Source: Acidobacteriota bacterium
GTDB taxonomy: Bacteria > Acidobacteriota > Terriglobia > Bryobacterales > Bryobacteraceae
NCBI GenBank assembly: GCA_947470805.1
Contig: CANIVU010000071.1
Location: 1-45,385 of the forward strand
Direction: 5' to 3'
Length of the DNA stretch: 45,385 nt
Within the stretch, counting starts at the first letter, position 1; every line of letters starts with the position of its first letter. Positions 8,901-17,198 of the stretch are shown piece by piece. The notes beneath the pieces are model-generated. The model had not been told where the DNA came from, did no database searches, and saw only the letters and a program-made list of their open reading frames with translations. The position numbers were made by a program, and so were the translations under genes.

Positions 8901-10030
8901 ACTGTTATAGAGAGATTCGCCCCCCCAGCGGACGCGATGGTTATGGTTTCGGGACGTAGAGAACCGATACAGCCAGTACCAACGGAGCTGAACGCAAACT
9001 GTGGAGCTAGATTATATACCTCGGCCTTCCAGTTACTTACAAACGGACACTGTTCGCCCTCAAAGTGTCCCTGAACCTGGAAGTATCGTACGTAATTCGG
9101 ATCGTTTGCACGCGCCCCCCACATTCCCCTCCGCGCTGCAACTCCGAGGTAGTCGAAACCAAGCCCGTTGGGGATTAGATCAGCAAGCTGAAAGTCATTT
9201 GGCCACGTAGTTTGCCCTTGATCTGCACCACACATCACCGTGTTGGCTGTCAATGGTGGAGCCGGAATCGAGGTCAAGATGAAAGCGCTACTGAAGCCGG
9301 GATAGATTTGATAGATCACGTGGGGCGCGTCCACCAGAAATGGATCTATATCCGCAAAAATTAATCTGCCGTCTGCCAAGAGAGCAGCCGGCACGTGATA
9401 AGAAGTGTAACCCGGCATCAGATATGATGAATACGATTTAGTCATACTCACAAGTGACCACTTAGCTGCTCCACAGCCACGTAGGCAGTAGATCCTGATT
9501 GGGCTGCTTGCTGCAGGTATCACCGAGAGCGCGTAGGCGAGTTCCCCTTTCACAAGTATGCGAAAGACGCGATCTGAATTCGAAATGGAAGTATTCCACA
9601 AAGCCTTAGCAGTTTCCACCGCAACGTTGGCGCCGGTAAGCGCATCCACAGCATTTCCAATGAATGGGGCAGCCATCGGCGAATTGAGAGTCCGGTGCGC
9701 TAACCAGACAACCTTGAGAAGTGAATCGTAAATCGGGGCAATGCCGGTGACATTATTGTTGACTCGGGTTTTCCACAGGAGAAGGCCGCTACCTGATAGT
9801 GCGTGGATAGACCCGTCACTTACGGCGTATGCTATATCGTCTTCTGTGTTGTAGTCAAATTCAGTGCATGGAAGTGAGCAAGCCCACGTCCACTGACCGT
9901 CCTTAACAATCGATGCCGTCGTGGCTCGCAAGACGCTACCATTTCTGGCGACGGCAAGGCCGATGGCTTGTTGCGAAGCGGCGGGTAAACAAGCCGTGCC
10001 AAGCAGGAAAAGCGTCCTGACAAGAGTCAT
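5403..10030 (-). CDS. Secreted BACON-repeat protein, interrupted by a one-base frameshift
   Basis: Two minus-strand frames, 10030-8735 and about 8870-5403, read as one gene of about 1540 codons if one G is added to the G6 run at 8847-8852. The join completes a BACON-type domain (…[17 protein letters not shown]…) that neither frame has alone. The order is: signal peptide from the ATG at 10030 ([20 protein letters not shown], with AGGA five bases upstream); an unrecognised region of about 350 residues; roughly eight BACON-like repeats with AWLTI/AWLTV and SRTGT.T..GQTFT.TQSG signatures; an Ig-like domain; and two copies of the C-terminal domain also found in the protease. BACON domains are generally thought to bind carbohydrate or protein at the cell surface; the ligand is unknown. 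A farther upstream ATG (10129) would overlap the preceding gene and hide the signal peptide. Confidence 0.8.
6795..8700 (-). repeat. Tandem BACON-type repeats
   Basis: Seven head-to-tail units of about 85-90 codons lie in the BACON-protein gene. Units between roughly 7430 and 8460 are close at the DNA level. For example, gttccgctgccggtggtgga recurs near 7482, 8004 and 8268, giving a period of about 261-264 bases. The unit around 7020-7390 is longer and diverged, with an extra Cys-containing insertion. Such identity favours unequal recombination. Confidence 0.8.
8847..8852. other. G6 homopolymer at the frameshift of the BACON-protein gene
   Basis: A run of six C on the plus strand (six G in the message) sits exactly where the reading frame changes. 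Adding one G gives a continuous BACON domain. It could be a sequencing error, a phase-variation tract, or a slippage site. The sequence alone cannot decide between these. Confidence 0.7.
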
Positions 10031-10073
10031 ATTGATCCTGACAATTCGAGCAAGAATGGAGAACAACGCTCTT

Positions 10074-10745
10074 TCACCGCGCATCACTGCGCACTGCCCT
10101 CGCGATAGGGTCTGATTGCACATCATCACGTCGCAGTGATTCTATATAAACTCGATCAAATATACGTATTAACTCCGAAACAACGGCCATTCTCAACGCT
10201 GAACTGGAAGCGACAGCGGCCTGCCGTTTGGATCGCGATGGTTCCGCGTAACCGGCCAGTATCATCCCTTGAAGGTCACTTGGTACCCACTCCGCATATC
10301 TCGCGCCATCGGTGGCAGTTACTATGATGGGACAGTGCGTGTATTCGGAAAGACATTTTGCGTATCCAAGCTCCAACATCACGTTATCCCTTGTCTTTTT
10401 TTCGTTCGTCGCCGGTGTAATGTCGAAGAGCAAAAGGTCGGAGTTCTTTATACGATTGCAGATATCAATCCATGCAAAGCGCCCGGCGCCGGCACGAAGT
10501 CGTCGAACGCTGCACCGGAAAGGCATTTCAGCGGGTGGATGGTCTGGACCCTCCAGATCTTCGGCGTCCTCAAATTCGAGTTCGCCTGATCGCTTCAGGC
10601 GCCCCACCCAGCGCCGTTGTGCTTCCTTCACGACGTTGTTCAAGAATGCGCGCATGTGTGCCCATTCTTCGATGTTTGACCAGCAGTATGCCACGCTAAT
10701 CGTGATCGGTTTATGCTTAATTAGAAAGTTACTTCTTTCATTCAT
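10074..10745 (-). CDS. TIR-like / NVxxELGYA-motif protein, 223 aa
   Basis: A central Rossmann-type segment reads WIDICNRIKNSDLLLFDIT (92-110) then RDNVMLELGYAKCL (119-132), followed by PIIVTATDGARYAEWVPSDL (139-158). The DxT strand, the NVxxELGYA motif and a following PxDL-type motif are seen in predicted nucleotide-binding TIR-like proteins and in related deoxyribosyltransferase-like folds. These often act as NAD-cleaving or nucleotide-sensing effectors in defence. I see no membrane segment, no second domain and no obvious partner gene. The start at 10745 has GAGGA about ten bases upstream, and the gene ends 43 bases before the start chosen for the BACON protein. The fold call is moderately supported; an immune role is inference. 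Confidence 0.6.
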   Translation of the reverse strand: MNERSNFLIKHKPITISVAYCWSNIEEWAHMRAFLNNVVKEAQRRWVGRLKRSGELEFEDAEDLEGPDHPPAEMPFRCSVRRLRAGAGRFAWIDICNRIKNSDLLLFDITPATNEKKTRDNVMLELGYAKCLSEYTHCPIIVTATDGARYAEWVPSDLQGMILAGYAEPSRSKRQAAVASSSALRMAVVSELIRIFDRVYIESLRRDDVQSDPIARAVRSDAR

Positions 10746-10783
10746 TTAAGCTGTCTTCCTCACTTGTTGGATAACGTCGATCG

Positions 10784-12502
10784 TTACGCGCTCTCCCGCC
10801 CAGTTCTCGCGACGCCGGAGGAGCGCCCTTCTCTCGGAGTGCGTGGCGGGAGAAACGCAGTGAGAATGGCCCGGAACGGAGCGGTCACGCGCCAACTCCA
10901 TGAGGCGCGCAGTTGTTTGTTTTCTTCGACCTGAGCCAGCAATTGCCGGCTCATCTCCTGCAGTTGCTGTCGAAACTCTTTCTGGAGATGTGTTTTCCAA
11001 AATGGAAGCGCGCCACTCAAGGATTCGCTGGCTTCGGCGGTCAACAGATCGGCCACGCCTTCTTCCGTCGCCCCCTTTTTCAGAAACACGGTCCATTGGT
11101 GGCCAGGAAGAGCGGGCGGGAGGACCTGTACGACCGTTAGTCCAAGGGCGGCAATGGTTTCCATGAACCAGTTGCGGTCATAGATGACGGCGTTGGTCGG
11201 GTCAATCTCATTTACGAAGAGACAGACCTGATCCTGTTCCATCCAGGGGAAGCCGCGCTTATCGAAGAAGAACCAGGTGGTGCGGGCGATGCCGTCCGGT
11301 GCGAGGATGCGGCGCACCTCGTGGAGATACGAGACGGCGGCGGGCTGGAGGATATGCGTGAAGACCGAATGCGCGTTGACGAGCGTGAATTCCTCATCGC
11401 CGACAGGGAACGGCGCAAAATCCCGCCGGCTGTTGTCTGGCGCCAAGCCGAGATTAAAGACGTCATGAACGAGGAATTGGAACCGCGGGTCGACCGATGA
11501 GAGGTTCGATCTGTTCCACTCAACCATGGCGCGATGGATATCGATGCCGACATAGCGTTCGGGGCGAACGCGCTGCTGGAGCAGTTGTCGGGCGATGCGT
11601 CCGCAGCCACAACCAAAATCAAAGACGCGGGCATACGATTCGGGCGGAATTTCGGGGAAGACCAGTTCGCCGGAGGGATTGTCGAAAAAGGCCAGATCCA
11701 CCGGGCCGACGTTTTTCCGGAATTCCAGCGGAGGGAAGGGAATGGCGGCGGGTGGCGCCATGGGCTCCTTAGGCAGCGTTTCCATGACCACGAAGTCCTG
11801 GTACGCCAAAGAGCCCATGGGCAGATGGGCACGGATGGCGAAAAAGCCTCCCCAGTGCCGTTGCACGTAGGCGGCGGTATGGAACATGGAGTGGTAGAAA
11901 TCCGGAAACGGGCCGTCCTTCCAGCCGTCGTCGGAGATGAAGAGCGTTCCGTCCTGTGCCAATTGGGCGGCGATGGGTGCCGGGTCCACGCCGGCGGCGT
12001 TCCACTGCTCCCGTAGTTTTCCGAACGCCTCGGCGCCGGAAAAGCTGACGATGAGGATGGCGCCGGGGGCCGTGACGCGGCGGAGTTCGGCGAGCCAGCG
12101 GTCCTGATAGCCGACATCCATGTGGGTGAAGACGCTGTGGCAGTAGACGAGGTCGAATGTGCTGTCGGGAAAGGGGAGTGGCGGGAGTGGGTCGACGGTG
12201 CGGAGGTCCAGGCCGGGGTATTGGGTGCGGAGCCAGGAGAGGGCCTGGTCGTCGATATCGACCCCAGAGAAGCGGGCTTGCGGTAGTTCGGCGCGCATCG
12301 GGACCAGGATGCGGCCACAGCCGCAGCCGAAGTCGAGAATGTGGTGGAATTGCTCGGGGCGGCGGCCGATTGTCTCCAATGCGGCGCGAATGTCGCGGAC
12401 GGAGAGCCCGCCGGAGTGAACGAACCAATCGGCATTGTCGGTTCCGGCGACCCGCTCGATTAAGCTGGCCGGAGGCAACGGACGGTTTTCGAGGGAAGTC
12501 AT
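10784..12502 (-). CDS. Double class I SAM-dependent methyltransferase, 572 aa
   Basis: Two complete methyltransferase cores lie in one chain. The first has ILDFGCGCGR (residues 55-64), the second VFDFGCGCGR (about residue 295). Each has a downstream acidic strand and a motif typical of class I enzymes (DLVYCHSVFTHMD in the first, LVNAHSVFTHI in the second). The C-terminal 100 residues include a Gln/Glu-rich helix (RQQLQEMSRQLLAQVEENKQ) and SWSWRVTAPFR, a short motif common at the ends of glycan-biosynthesis enzymes. The ATG overlaps the stop of the upstream glycosyltransferase by four bases (ATGA), so translation is probably coupled. The likely role is methylating sugars of a surface polysaccharide or glycoprotein; the acceptor is unknown. 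Confidence 0.85.
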   Translation of the reverse strand: MTSLENRPLPPASLIERVAGTDNADWFVHSGGLSVRDIRAALETIGRRPEQFHHILDFGCGCGRILVPMRAELPQARFSGVDIDDQALSWLRTQYPGLDLRTVDPLPPLPFPDSTFDLVYCHSVFTHMDVGYQDRWLAELRRVTAPGAILIVSFSGAEAFGKLREQWNAAGVDPAPIAAQLAQDGTLFISDDGWKDGPFPDFYHSMFHTAAYVQRHWGGFFAIRAHLPMGSLAYQDFVVMETLPKEPMAPPAAIPFPPLEFRKNVGPVDLAFFDNPSGELVFPEIPPESYARVFDFGCGCGRIARQLLQQRVRPERYVGIDIHRAMVEWNRSNLSSVDPRFQFLVHDVFNLGLAPDNSRRDFAPFPVGDEEFTLVNAHSVFTHILQPAAVSYLHEVRRILAPDGIARTTWFFFDKRGFPWMEQDQVCLFVNEIDPTNAVIYDRNWFMETIAALGLTVVQVLPPALPGHQWTVFLKKGATEEGVADLLTAEASESLSGALPFWKTHLQKEFRQQLQEMSRQLLAQVEENKQLRASWSWRVTAPFRAILTAFLPPRTPREGRSSGVARTGRESA

Positions 12503-15315
12503 CGGGCCATCTCCAGTTCCGTGTGGGCGGCGGGCGCGAAGCCTTTGCGGCGGGCGATCCAGTCACAGCGCTTGCGATAGCGGTCCCCGATGGCTTCAGC
12601 ATTAAAGTTTTCGCGGATGAAGCGGGCCCCGGCGGCGGCTTTTTGGCGGCGTAAGGTGACGTCGCTGTAGACAAGGCGCATCTGTGTCACGGCATCCTCC
12701 TCCGAGGGATCGGCCCAAAGAGCTTCGGGATCATAGGGTTCGCAACCCGGGCCGACGGGCGCGAGCGAGTAGCCGACCAGAAAAGAATTCGACGGCAGGG
12801 TGAAATCGATATTGCCGGAGTAGCCGGTGGCGATGACGGGTTTGCCCAGGAGCATGGCCTCCGCCATGACAAAGCCAAACCCTTCGGCGCGGTGGAGCGA
12901 GACGATACAGTCGCTGGCCTGCATCAAGGCTGCTACATCGGCATAGGGAAATGTGTCGGTGAGCAAGCGAACCGGTTTGCCGGCGGCCGCTTTTTGGAGG
13001 AGTTCCATTTTGGCGGGCGCGGCGTCGGCATGATTAATTTTGATGATGAGCTGGCAGTTGTCGGCCGGGCCGAAGGCGCGGGAAAACGCGGAAATGACAG
13101 CCAATGGGTTCTTTCGTTCGAACACGCTGCGCATGTCGAAGACGGCCAGGAAAACGAAGCGATCGGCGGAAATACCGAAGTCCGCCCGGTTCAAGCCGCT
13201 GGGGTTCGGCAAGGTAACCACATAAGGCATATGAATGACGGGGACCGGAGAGCGAGCTGCAATGGCGGCCTGGCAGTAGGTGCTGGGCGCCCAGATTTCG
13301 TCATAGGCAGTAAATGCGGAATCCCAAACCGCTGGAAGGGAAGAGAGTTCCCAAACCCAGGTGGCAACGTTGTACCGGTCTGCGCCGCGAAAGTGGGATG
13401 TTTCGGCGGTTACGACGGCCGTTTGATCGGCATTGACCACGTATAAATTGATTCCGTAGCGGGCGTCTGTGGCCGTGTCCAGGGTCAGGGACTGATCCCC
13501 CTCGCGCAGGCCGTGGGAGCGTACATTGCGGAGCTGAAAAGGAATGCCGGCCGCCCGCAGAGCGGTAACCGCATTTCGGGCTGACTGTCCGACCCCGTTC
13601 TGTGTGCGTAAATACCCGATCAGATTGACGCCTAAATCGGCTGGCGTGCCGGGAGCGTCTACTGGTGGGGCGCCTGTGGGCGGAGGACTGCCTTGAGCAA
13701 CTGAGTCAGGTGTACCGAGTTGCAGCGGGTCTTGCTGTGTCCCGGCCATGATCCGGATCTGCCGGCAGACGGCGGCCGAGAGGAGAAGGCGGGCCATCCA
13801 TGCCCGTAAGCGAAGACGGCGCCACGGGTTGAGTTTTCGAAAGAGTTCTTCCCGCTGCTGGACTAAAAGCTCACGCAGTTCGCCTGCTACCGGATGTTCC
13901 ACGAGGCCATAGGTGGAGAGCCAGGCGAGGAGGGTGGCGGCGTCGGCACCGAACGGATCCGGAAAAGCGCGACGGAGATCCGGGCGGTTGAGCAAGAGCC
14001 GATCAATGAACGCATAGAGGGATGTAATCCGCGCGGCGGAAACCTGTTGCGGCGGCGCAGCGGGATTTTCCGGTTGGGCTTGGAGCGCCGCAAGCGCATC
14101 GACGACGGGTTCGAGGAGTTCATCGAACAGATCATGTTCGCGACGACCGCTTGAGAGCAGCCACTCGAGGAACCGGACCCGATCGCCTCCGAGGAGATCG
14201 GGCATCACAGATTGAACGTCTTGCCGCGACCTATAAATGTGCAGGCCGAGCCGGGTAACCCCTGATGCCTGGCCGGAGAACATTGGAACCGGCGTGTTCC
14301 AGAGCTTGACGATTTCCCTGTATCCGGTTTCGGAGAATGGATCGTCAATCCGGCTTGCGAAGTCCTGAACCTCTTTATACAGGGGCCGGCCGATGTCCAG
14401 GACCGGCAATCCGTTCGCGAAGGAACTGTTCCCATACCTCCAGCGGCGGCATTCGGCAAATCCCGCACTCAGGAGCTGGCCGGCGTAGTCCTTAAACAGT
14501 CGCTCGCCGGCGAGGCCCAGGTCACTCATTCGAAGCCTGTCCTGATGTTTGGAAATCACCTGGGGGCGTTCCGGATCGAATCCACTGAAATGGAAAAAGA
14601 GCAAGGGGACGCCGTTGACGAGGTATGCCCCGTTCTGGAGCGTGATGTTCCGATGGGGCAGATTCCAGTAGGCGACGTTACAGCCGGGGTGGCGCTCGAT
14701 ACACACGCCCTCGTACATTCCTGGTACTAAATCAATCCATTTTTGATCGACGAAGAGTCCGTTCGCGGTGTCGACCACGCAGTTGTCGAACAGACGGTGT
14801 TGCCACCAGCGCAGGAAGCGCAGGGATTCCGGGCCGCAGGAAACCGCCAGAAAGCCCAGGTTATAGGCGCCGGCCTGCAAAATGGAGACTTCATTCGGCC
14901 GGCCCTCCAGGTCCAGTTCACCGGTCAGGTGGGGCGTGAGGATGAGATTTGCCGTCTCCAGCCGGGCCTGTAGCGGGGTGAGGGGGGCAAACAAGACGAT
15001 ATCCGGATCGAGATAAATAATCTGATTCGCCTGGCAGTTTTCAGCGATCCATTCGAAGGCGTAGGGCTTTACCGCCGTGGATAGTTCCAAAACGGAATAC
15101 TTGAAATGAAACCAGCGAGACTGGGGAATTTGCAAGACCTCGCTATGCACGGTCTCGAACGATTCGTCATCGGGATTAAAGTGGCCATCGGGATCATCGA
15201 CGATGATAACGACACGGCGTGCCTCCGGATGGTGGCTGGCAACGGAGCGAAAAAGGACACGCGCGTGGGCCAAGTAGTTGCGAGCGATGATCGTAAATAT
15301 GACCAGTGAGGGCAT
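12499..15315 (-). CDS. Two-domain glycosyltransferase, 938 aa
   Basis: The N-terminal part (about 1-330) resembles a GT-A enzyme with a DxD-type metal site in QIIYLDPDIVLFAPL (D103, D105). The C-terminal part (about 560-920) is GT-B/GT4-like, with VFDMRSVFERKNPLAVISAF, LIIKINHADA and the donor-site motif HRAEGFGFVMAEAMLLGKPV. The middle holds an alpha-helical linker. Such fused transferases usually add two sugars in sequence to a surface glycan. There is no signal peptide, so the protein probably works in the cytoplasm. Its ATG shares one base with the stop of the small gene upstream (TGATG) and its stop overlaps the methyltransferase start, which gives a tight operon. Confidence 0.88.
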   Translation of the reverse strand: MPSLVIFTIIARNYLAHARVLFRSVASHHPEARRVVIIVDDPDGHFNPDDESFETVHSEVLQIPQSRWFHFKYSVLELSTAVKPYAFEWIAENCQANQIIYLDPDIVLFAPLTPLQARLETANLILTPHLTGELDLEGRPNEVSILQAGAYNLGFLAVSCGPESLRFLRWWQHRLFDNCVVDTANGLFVDQKWIDLVPGMYEGVCIERHPGCNVAYWNLPHRNITLQNGAYLVNGVPLLFFHFSGFDPERPQVISKHQDRLRMSDLGLAGERLFKDYAGQLLSAGFAECRRWRYGNSSFANGLPVLDIGRPLYKEVQDFASRIDDPFSETGYREIVKLWNTPVPMFSGQASGVTRLGLHIYRSRQDVQSVMPDLLGGDRVRFLEWLLSSGRREHDLFDELLEPVVDALAALQAQPENPAAPPQQVSAARITSLYAFIDRLLLNRPDLRRAFPDPFGADAATLLAWLSTYGLVEHPVAGELRELLVQQREELFRKLNPWRRLRLRAWMARLLLSAAVCRQIRIMAGTQQDPLQLGTPDSVAQGSPPPTGAPPVDAPGTPADLGVNLIGYLRTQNGVGQSARNAVTALRAAGIPFQLRNVRSHGLREGDQSLTLDTATDARYGINLYVVNADQTAVVTAETSHFRGADRYNVATWVWELSSLPAVWDSAFTAYDEIWAPSTYCQAAIAARSPVPVIHMPYVVTLPNPSGLNRADFGISADRFVFLAVFDMRSVFERKNPLAVISAFSRAFGPADNCQLIIKINHADAAPAKMELLQKAAAGKPVRLLTDTFPYADVAALMQASDCIVSLHRAEGFGFVMAEAMLLGKPVIATGYSGNIDFTLPSNSFLVGYSLAPVGPGCEPYDPEALWADPSEEDAVTQMRLVYSDVTLRRQKAAAGARFIRENFNAEAIGDRYRKRCDWIARRKGFAPAAHTELEMAR

Positions 15316-15620
15316 CAGGAATCCGTGTTCTTGGTGTTGGACTGGCGCGGCCCGAGCGGCCGGAGCTGGTTCCGCCGGCGTGTGGCGACTTGCGTTGGGT
15401 GAATCGGATATTGATTTTGAAAGTCCTGACGGAGCGCTTCCACTTGCTGCGCCTGCGACTCCAAAAAGTCAGAAGCTATGCGGATCGCCGCTTCCAGGGG
15501 CGCACTTCGCATCTGGCCATTGATGACCCTGTAAACCATGGACCTAGATCGCTGCGAGATAGAAACCGCAACACTGGCGATACTTGCTTTACTTGTACGC
15601 GTTTCTTTATTTTTTGCCAT
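15315..15620 (-). CDS. Small conserved protein, paralogue of the 15995-16279 product
   Basis: This is a 101-residue basic protein. Its core, ISQRSRSMVYRVINGQ with the following helix, aligns with the product of 15995-16279 (ISNRSRSSIYRVMAKK). The shared pattern is S-R-A/S-x4-VA-x2-IS-x-RSRS-x2-YRV-x9-P-x3-AI-x-(I/M)A, followed by an alpha-helical, Gln-rich stretch. I do not recognise the family. The RSRSxxYRV segment could be a short DNA- or RNA-binding helix, but this is speculation. Its stop overlaps the glycosyltransferase start (TGATG), so the gene belongs to that operon. No strong ribosome binding site precedes the ATG. The C-terminal 30 residues are Arg/Asn/Gln-rich and probably disordered. 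Confidence 0.65.
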   Translation of the reverse strand: MAKNKETRTSKASIASVAVSISQRSRSMVYRVINGQMRSAPLEAAIRIASDFLESQAQQVEALRQDFQNQYPIHPTQVATRRRNQLRPLGPRQSNTKNTDS

Positions 15621-15994
15621 GCGGACGGACTGAAGCGCGTCAATGTTTGATCGCTCATTGCCGATACAAGCGGGATTGACTGCGGTAGGTTATCGCTCTT
15701 TAATAGACAAAGCTGTTGCAAAAGTTTTCCATGAGAGTCTAAGGATGACAAGTAGGCTTGCGCCGAGCCGCAATTGTCAGTACGGTATGATGCAGAAAAA
15801 GAGGTGTTTATCTTTGTATATACGATTTTCGTATCGGTTCACTAAGGTGTGAATCTTGATGCGGGGCTGCGCCCTCCCTTGCTTATGGGGAGAGTTTATG
15901 TTGCAGCGCCGGGAGCGTGGTTGGCGGCGCTCCTCCGCGTTGTGCCGCTTGGGAAAATCGGGGGCGTGCTGGACAACGGATCGCGCAGGGACAA
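15621..15994. other. Intergenic stretch between the two small paralogues
   Basis: These 374 bases contain only short overlapping frames without motif, conservation or ribosome binding sites. An AT-rich patch near 15800-15840 could hold a promoter for the downstream small gene and glycosyltransferase, but I cannot pick out convincing -35/-10 boxes. Confidence 0.35.
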
Positions 15995-16279
15995 TTAGTA
16001 CAGATTCCCCTTGCCATTTCCCTTCACGCTTAGACTGTCTGCGGAATTCATCAGCTCGCATCGTTGCTGGAATGCGAGTTGAGCCGCATTAAGTGCGATT
16101 TTCTGGTCTCTGAGAATCTCGATCGCCATGTCGATCGCCAGTTGAATGGGCCTACTCGACATCTTCTTCGCCATAACACGATAGATGCTGGATCTGGATC
16201 GGTTAGAGATGGCAGTAGCAACATGTACGACATTTGCCCGTGAGGGCTGACGGTTCCTGGTTGCCTGCAATGGGGACAT
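15995..16279 (-). CDS. Small conserved protein, paralogue of the 15315-15620 product
   Basis: This protein of about 94 residues is homologous over about 60 residues to the small protein immediately downstream, sharing the IS-x-RSRSxxYRV core and the following P-x3-AI/AI helix. Function is unknown. I chose the ATG at 16279; an in-frame TTG at 16300 would add seven residues. A GGAG lies 13 bases before the ATG, which is weak. The gene points the same way as the glycosyltransferase operon, but a 374-base gap separates it from the next gene. A duplicated small protein beside surface-glycan enzymes suggests a regulator or accessory factor, which is inference. Confidence 0.6.
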   Translation of the reverse strand: MSPLQATRNRQPSRANVVHVATAISNRSRSSIYRVMAKKMSSRPIQLAIDMAIEILRDQKIALNAAQLAFQQRCELMNSADSLSVKGNGKGNLY

Positions 16280-16636
16280 ACGGGATTCTTCGCTCCACAA
16301 CTTTGGGTATTGAGTAGAGTCTGCCAGGATTTCTTTTATTTACGCAATACAGAGATCTCTTGAAACGGTTCTTGAAAAGTATGTAGTTTTATTCGCAGTA
16401 AGTGCGAGGGGAGCCAGGATTGAAGCAGTTTGCTATTGACGTATCTGGCAGTATGCTGCCCAGTACTCCCCGATAAGTGCTTCCCGCTGTCCATGTTCGA
16501 AGGGACCGTCTGAGAGCTAAAGGCCAGCAACCGCAGTCCAACAACTTGAGGAACAACGCCTATCCCACAGCGTCACTAGTGTAACGTTACAGCTATAGGC
16601 AGTTCAGGGATGTAGACGTTACCGCGCGTGCCCTAA
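16280..16636. other. Intergenic stretch upstream of the small paralogues
   Basis: These 357 bases carry no convincing gene. The notable element is the palindrome at 16580-16591. Short frames here have no recognisable content. Confidence 0.35.
16580..16591. promoter_or_regulatory. 12-bp perfect palindrome TGTAACGTTACA
   Basis: The 12 bases are a perfect inverted repeat with a central CG, the layout of many LacI/GalR-family operators. It lies about 300 bases upstream of the small paralogue at 16279 and just before the IS3 remnant. An overlapping CACTAGTG palindrome (16574-16581) extends the symmetry. No cognate regulator gene is visible in the window. Confidence 0.35.
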
Positions 16637-17198
16637 ATGGTTACGCTGCGCATGCAGCACTGGGGTTTTCCCCGGGAAGCATACCAGCCTGAGCTGGAAA
16701 AACAGGGAAGGCAGGACAGGGAGAAGAGGAACCGTCCGTTCAGCGAGGAGTACATACACCGAGCGGTGGTGTGGATGGAAGCCAGCCGGCCGGCGGAAAA
16801 AGGGCCGGGAGTTGGGAGTGTCCTAAGCGACGCTGTACGACTGGAATGCTAAGTATGGAGGGATGTCGTTTCGCGAGGCGCGACCATTGAAGGACCTCGA
16901 AGTCGAAAACGGTCGGTTATCGATATCGAGGCACGCGGAAGGAAGCGGATGCGCCGCCGACCAAACAAATGCGGGAATTGGCGTTGGAGTACCCGCGGTT
17001 TGGGTACCGGCGGATCGGGGTGATGTTGCGCAGGGAGGGACGGGTGCTGAACGCGAAGAAGCAGGCGTCCGTACTGCCGCCGCGGAAGTTAAAGCGGAGA
17101 CGGATTCAGCGTAGGCCCGCGCCGTTAGAACGGCTGAGGGAACTCAATCAGGAGCGGAGAATGGCCACGTACGTGACTCGGCGACGATTGCCGGCGGA
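16637..17198 (+). pseudogene. Degraded IS3-family transposase (orfA and orfB remnants)
   Basis: Pieces of an IS3-family (IS407-like) transposase can be read in changing frames. An orfA start resembles RNRPFSEEYIHRAVVWME. Then, with an in-frame TAA near 16827, comes ATLYDWNAKYGGMSFREA and LKDLEVENGRL, the leucine-zipper region of orfA. After a frame change comes MRELALEYPRFGYRRIGVML (from 16969), the typical start of orfB's helical domain, ending near NQERRM, before the integrase DDE core. At least one stop and two frame changes, plus loss of the catalytic domain, make it inactive. No clear terminal inverted repeats are visible. It abuts the stop of the penicillin-acylase-family gene. Confidence 0.75.

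Noticed and set aside
10031-10129. Upstream start (10129) for the BACON-repeat protein
   Set aside because: It would overlap the TIR-like gene by 56 bases and bury the signal peptide 33 residues inside. The ATG at 10030 has a ribosome binding site and a proper signal sequence.
15643-15852. Small plus-strand frames between the two small paralogues
   Set aside because: No ribosome binding sites, no motifs, and composition typical of non-coding sequence.
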